Positions 61,234-64,000 of a stretch of 64,000 bases of DNA are shown here, piece after piece. Origin of the DNA: Lactobacillus sp. (GTDB lineage Bacteria > Bacillota > Bacilli > Lactobacillales > Lactobacillaceae); NCBI GenBank assembly GCA_022484695.1, contig JAKVKU010000001.1:248001-312000 (forward strand), given 5' to 3'. Both the position numbers and the translations under genes were made by a program. The notes beneath the pieces were generated by a model. That model made no database searches, had not been told where the DNA came from, and saw nothing but the letters and a program-made list of their open reading frames with translations. Position 1 is the first letter of the stretch; every line of letters begins with the position of its first letter.

Positions 61234-61282
61234 GTACTTTAAGTACCCTAAAGGATAATACCACCTTTTTTTTGGATGTCAA
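61234..61282 (-). promoter_or_regulatory. Exporter promoter with TetR operator
   Basis: On the minus strand TTGACA (61282-61277) and TATTAT (61260-61255) with a 16-base spacer, then the 13-bp palindrome GTACTTAAAGTAC (61246-61234) near the transcription start. The same 17-base TAGGGTACTTAAAGTAC occurs upstream of the ABC gene at 63069. Confidence 0.8.
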
Positions 61283-61297
61283 CAAGGGGGAATAAAT

Positions 61298-61921
61298 TTG
61301 GAGAATGAACCAAAATCTACCCGACGCCGGGGCAAAGTTTTAGAAGATGCCATTTTAACGGCGGCCTGGGAACAGTTACAACAACATGGTTACTTGGGCA
61401 TGACCATGGACGATATTGCCAAGGCGGCCCATACCAATAAAAATGCTATCTATCGCCGTTGGCCCACGAAACTGGATGTGACTACTGCCACGTTAATGAC
61501 CCACGTGTCCTTAAAAGATTTTTATCTACCAGATACGGGACACCTACGCAGTGATGTGGTGGCATTTTTATCGGAGAGTATTCCTTTGATCAATGCCATC
61601 GGGGTCAAGAATATCAAAGAAATTGCCCGAGACCGTATTTTGAACATTCAAAATGTACTAGCTGCCCGGGCGAAACAGGAACCACCCAAAAAGGGACCCA
61701 CGCTCCAAGAGAATATCGTGGTGCAGTACTTAAAAACCATTTTACAACGGGCTTTTCAACGGGGAGAATTGGCCACTGACCCCAAAGATTTCGATGGTGT
61801 CATTTTAAACCTACCCGTTTTATTGATTTTGTCTCGCTTGATCAGCGAAAGCACCTATGACCGACAAACCATTGAATTTTTCGTGGATAAGGTATTGTTA
61901 CCCGTGTTTAAAGCTCAATAA
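61298..61921 (+). CDS. TetR family repressor
   Basis: A 207-aa regulator. The N-terminal helix-turn-helix (about 15-60) reads ILTAAWEQLQQHGYLGMTMDDIAKAAHTNKNAIYRRWPTK, standard for TetR; the C-terminal ligand/dimer domain is variable. TTG start after GGGGGA. It is divergent from the DHA2-DUF4811 operon and its likely operator occurs there and before the ABC gene at 63069, defining a small efflux regulon. Confidence 0.92.
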   Translation: MENEPKSTRRRGKVLEDAILTAAWEQLQQHGYLGMTMDDIAKAAHTNKNAIYRRWPTKLDVTTATLMTHVSLKDFYLPDTGHLRSDVVAFLSESIPLINAIGVKNIKEIARDRILNIQNVLAARAKQEPPKKGPTLQENIVVQYLKTILQRAFQRGELATDPKDFDGVILNLPVLLILSRLISESTYDRQTIEFFVDKVLLPVFKAQ

Positions 61922-61931
61922 GTGCCCAATA

Positions 61932-61978
61932 AAATACCGACTCGCCAGAACTGCATCATCTGGTGGGTCGGTATTTTT
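61932..61978. terminator. Bidirectional terminator
   Basis: AAATACCGAC...CCA pairs with TGG...GTCGGTATTT, followed by T on the plus strand, between tetR and the phosphoesterase gene. Confidence 0.85.
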
Positions 61979-61988
61979 GAATTGATTA

Positions 61989-62843
61989 TCAATAAGGCAA
62001 TAAGTGATGGCTACGGCGAAAGGCAATGGCATCTTGGCGGTAACCAAATTGGTCATTGGCCTGTTTCAAAGCGGCTTCATCGTGGTTATAAGTTTGGCCG
62101 GTACGGCGCAATTGTTCGTACAAGGCGTAATAGGGTAAGTTAGCAGCCTTAGCGGTGGCTAGTTCCTGCTCCACATCATAGGGTATTCGCCGCAGGTCCA
62201 CTTGGTTGACCCCGTTATCAGCCACGTCCAACAAAGCATACTCAGCCCGGTGGTCTTTAGATAAAGGCGTCCAAGGGTCATAGGCCTGACCTACAGCCCC
62301 GGGGTTGATGATCAATTGACCTTGGGAGCTATAGCGCATTAATTGTTGGTGGATATGGCCAAAAACCGCGATATCTAGGTGCTGGTCGGCAAAGAGATTG
62401 TCGTAGTTAGCTTGGGGTTGTTCGGGGTAAAGGTCGCGGCCATAGGATTTATGGGGCAAGTTGTGGGACAGGCCAATGGTCAAAGGCCCCACGTGTTGCA
62501 CGGTGGCAATGGGATGCTGGCGCATGGCTTGAATCAAAGTTGGAGTCAGGCGTTGTTCAATGTAACTACAAATTTTCATAAAGTAAATGTCAAAGGTATT
62601 GTCCACGACCCCGGCGCCTCCGAGAATCGAAAAGAAAGAATCTTCCCAGTTACCGTTTAGGATAACATCGGTGTGGACGCTGGCTAATAGGTCAAATAAG
62701 TCGCTGGCACCGGGTCCGGGAAGGATTAAATCGCCTAAGAACCAGTAACGGGTGGCCTGGTGGGCTTTGGCGTCCGCTAAAACAGCTGCCAAAGCAGTGG
62801 CATTGCCATGGACATCAGCCAGCAAAGCAATTCGTTCAGACAT
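61989..62843 (-). CDS. Metallophosphoesterase (YfcE/DNA-repair exonuclease-like fold)
   Basis: A 284-aa calcineurin-like phosphoesterase. Metal ligands appear in order: ADVHGN, FLGDLI, LNGNWE (in place of GNHD), GLSHNLPH and FGHIHQQ, then INPGAVGQ. The length and GNWE variant fit bacterial YfcE-like members; the substrate is unknown. ATG 62843 follows AAAGGA by eight bases; the longer frame has no site. Confidence 0.88.
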   Translation of the reverse strand: MSERIALLADVHGNATALAAVLADAKAHQATRYWFLGDLILPGPGASDLFDLLASVHTDVILNGNWEDSFFSILGGAGVVDNTFDIYFMKICSYIEQRLTPTLIQAMRQHPIATVQHVGPLTIGLSHNLPHKSYGRDLYPEQPQANYDNLFADQHLDIAVFGHIHQQLMRYSSQGQLIINPGAVGQAYDPWTPLSKDHRAEYALLDVADNGVNQVDLRRIPYDVEQELATAKAANLPYYALYEQLRRTGQTYNHDEAALKQANDQFGYRQDAIAFRRSHHLLPY

Positions 62844-62918
62844 GAAATCGGTCCTTTCTAACATCGCATAGTCAAAGTATAGGCCAAAACAAAGGTGGGA
62901 ACAACTTCAAAACCCGGG

Positions 62919-62936
62919 TTATTTCCCGGGAAATAA
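62919..62936. repeat. 18-bp perfect palindrome
   Basis: TTATTTCCCGGGAAATAA, preceded by another CCCGGG at 62913-62918. It lies between the divergent phosphoesterase and ABC genes and may be an operator; the regulator is unknown. Confidence 0.5.
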
Positions 62937-63031
62937 TTGCCGACGTTTGTCTGAAACCCCTTACGTTGATTGATTATTTGAAAAGAGGTTGCTTTTATAT
63001 TAATTCGATGTTAAGCTATTTTGGAAATAGG

Positions 63032-63044
63032 GTACTTAAAGTAC
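63032..63044 (+). promoter_or_regulatory. TetR-type operator before the ABC gene
   Basis: GTACTTAAAGTAC, identical to the site at 61234-61246 (shared 17-mer TAGGGTACTTAAAGTAC). It lies 25 bases before the ABC start codon, suitable for repression. Confidence 0.75.
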
Positions 63045-63068
63045 CTAAATAATTTGAGGTGACGTACC

Positions 63069-63998
63069 ATGACAATGATTGAAACCGAAAATTTGGCGAA
63101 GTCCTTTGGCCACAAGCAAGTTTTGACAGACATTAATTTAAACGTACAACTTGGTGATATTTACGGCTTTTTAGGTTTAAACGGGGCCGGGAAATCCACC
63201 ACCATGCGCCTATTATTAAAAATGATTCAGCCCACCAAAGGGACAATTTTTTTAGACGGGCAAAATACCGACACTTTACCAGCGGGATTTTGGAATCAAG
63301 TGGGCTATTTGATCGAAACTCCCCACGCTTATCCCAACTTTACGGTGCGGGAGAATTTGACCATGTATGCCCAACAGCGCTTGATCCCGGCTAAGGAAAT
63401 TGCCCCTCGGATCAAAGCCTTGGCCGCCCAATTGTTATTGACCCCTTATCTGGATGTGAAGGTCAAGGCCTTGTCTCTGGGTAATAATCAAAAGATTGGT
63501 TTGGCTAAAGCACTGATTCACCATCCCCGGATTTTATTGCTGGATGAACCCACCAACGGCCTGGACCCGGAAAGCTTGGTGGCCGTGCGCCGTTTATTAA
63601 AACAGCAGGCCAAACAAGGCACTACGATTCTGATTTCCAGCCACTTGTTGGGGGAGATGGAAGCCATGGTGAACCGCATCGGCATTTTGACCCAGGGCCA
63701 ATTGGTGCGGGAGTTGAGCTTTGACCAATTTCAACAGGAACGCCATACCCAATTGGCCATTGATGGGGTGGCTGAAGACAGTCAATTAGCGGCTTACTTA
63801 ACCGAAAAAGGCCTGCAAACCACTTATCAGCAACAAGAATTGGTGGTCAGCGGCGTACCTCAAAATGATTACGGCACCTTGCTGCATGCTATTGAGAGCC
63901 AGGGTTTTCGCCCAACCAGTTTTAAACCCCTGGCTGAGAATTTAGAAGCATTTTTCTTACGACAGATAGGAGATGATCAAGATGTGGCCCATGACTAA
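63069..63998 (+). CDS. ABC transporter ATP-binding protein (drug or bacteriocin export type)
   Basis: A 309-aa ATPase: Walker A GLNGAGKST, signature SLGNNQKIG (degenerate LSGGQ), Walker B ILLLDEPTNGLDP and H-loop SSHLL, then a C-terminal domain of about 90 residues. The SLG-type signature and length are typical of BcrA/NatA-like exporters in Firmicutes. GAGGTGA precedes the ATG. The following gene, overlapping its end, should encode the permease. Confidence 0.92.
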   Translation: MTMIETENLAKSFGHKQVLTDINLNVQLGDIYGFLGLNGAGKSTTMRLLLKMIQPTKGTIFLDGQNTDTLPAGFWNQVGYLIETPHAYPNFTVRENLTMYAQQRLIPAKEIAPRIKALAAQLLLTPYLDVKVKALSLGNNQKIGLAKALIHHPRILLLDEPTNGLDPESLVAVRRLLKQQAKQGTTILISSHLLGEMEAMVNRIGILTQGQLVRELSFDQFQQERHTQLAIDGVAEDSQLAAYLTEKGLQTTYQQQELVVSGVPQNDYGTLLHAIESQGFRPTSFKPLAENLEAFFLRQIGDDQDVAHD

Positions 63999-64000
63999 AT
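63982..64000 (+). CDS. Start of the next gene, probable ABC permease (cut by window)
   Basis: ATG 63982, after AGGAGATG, opens MWPMTK and leaves the window. It overlaps the ATPase stop by 17 bases. A permease is expected from context only. Confidence 0.5.

Overview
The window looks like a chromosomal segment of a low-to-moderate GC Gram-positive bacterium, most likely a member of the Lactobacillaceae. Reasons: strong AGGAGG-type ribosome binding sites with frequent TTG and GTG starts, lactobacillar families (DUF421/DUF3290 pair, DUF1694, DUF4811, PepF, DUF1002, SLAP-like wall modules, double-FeoA), secreted Ser/Thr-rich proteins, and no tRNA or rRNA genes seen. The species cannot be named from the sequence.

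Layout. 1-4.4 kb: end of an ABC ATPase gene, ammonium channel AmtB, an MFS exporter and an XRE/S24 self-cleaving-type repressor. 4.5-7.5 kb: a 5'-truncated polysaccharide deacetylase remnant, then an IS200/IS605-type element with no transposase that carries an intact IscB (RuvC plus HNH RNA-guided nuclease, 434 aa). Upstream of iscB lies a roughly 310-nt HEARO/omega RNA, and the element abuts a GTGA target so that a 16-nt guide can be read from the flank. A secreted SLAP-like protein follows. 7.8-14.9 kb: DHA2 exporter, RNase HI, a DUF1002 secreted protein and an iron uptake operon (feoA-feoB-Cys-rich protein) behind a Fur-like palindrome. 14.9-18.2 kb: two tandem glycerol kinases, one lacking key glycerol-binding residues. 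18.2-20.1 kb: an ABC-F gene behind a structured leader with a terminator whose hairpin contains the ribosome binding site. 20.2-30.4 kb: housekeeping and envelope genes (EcsC, hydrolase, GdhA, SDR, CPBP protease, glycosyltransferase, YueI, PepF, a divergent PRPP synthetase). 30.5-33.5 kb: an XRE / PLDc_N / ABC ATPase / permease operon. 33.7-38.4 kb: a glycoside-hydrolase-like (DUF1906) protein with peptidoglycan-binding-like repeats and a C-terminal hydrophobic tail, followed by four tandem paralogous small membrane proteins. 38.9-52 kb: CtpE-like P-type ATPase operon, HAD phosphatase, fumarase, nitroreductase, DUF421/DUF3290, CDF metal exporter operon and CNNM-type transporter. 51.7-64 kb: CAP-domain secreted protein, a MerR-like regulator with a 502-aa partner, nitrilase, frameshifted GNAT, a PTS IIC-like permease, and a TetR regulon in which identical operators precede a DHA2 exporter/DUF4811 operon and a separate ABC transporter.

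The strongest unusual elements are the IscB-omega RNA locus, the ABC-F attenuator leader, the DUF1906 gene with its array of four small membrane proteins, the apparent glycerol kinase pseudoenzyme and the three-stem-loop region between the P-type ATPase and the HAD phosphatase. All functional assignments come from motifs read by eye; no database search was run.
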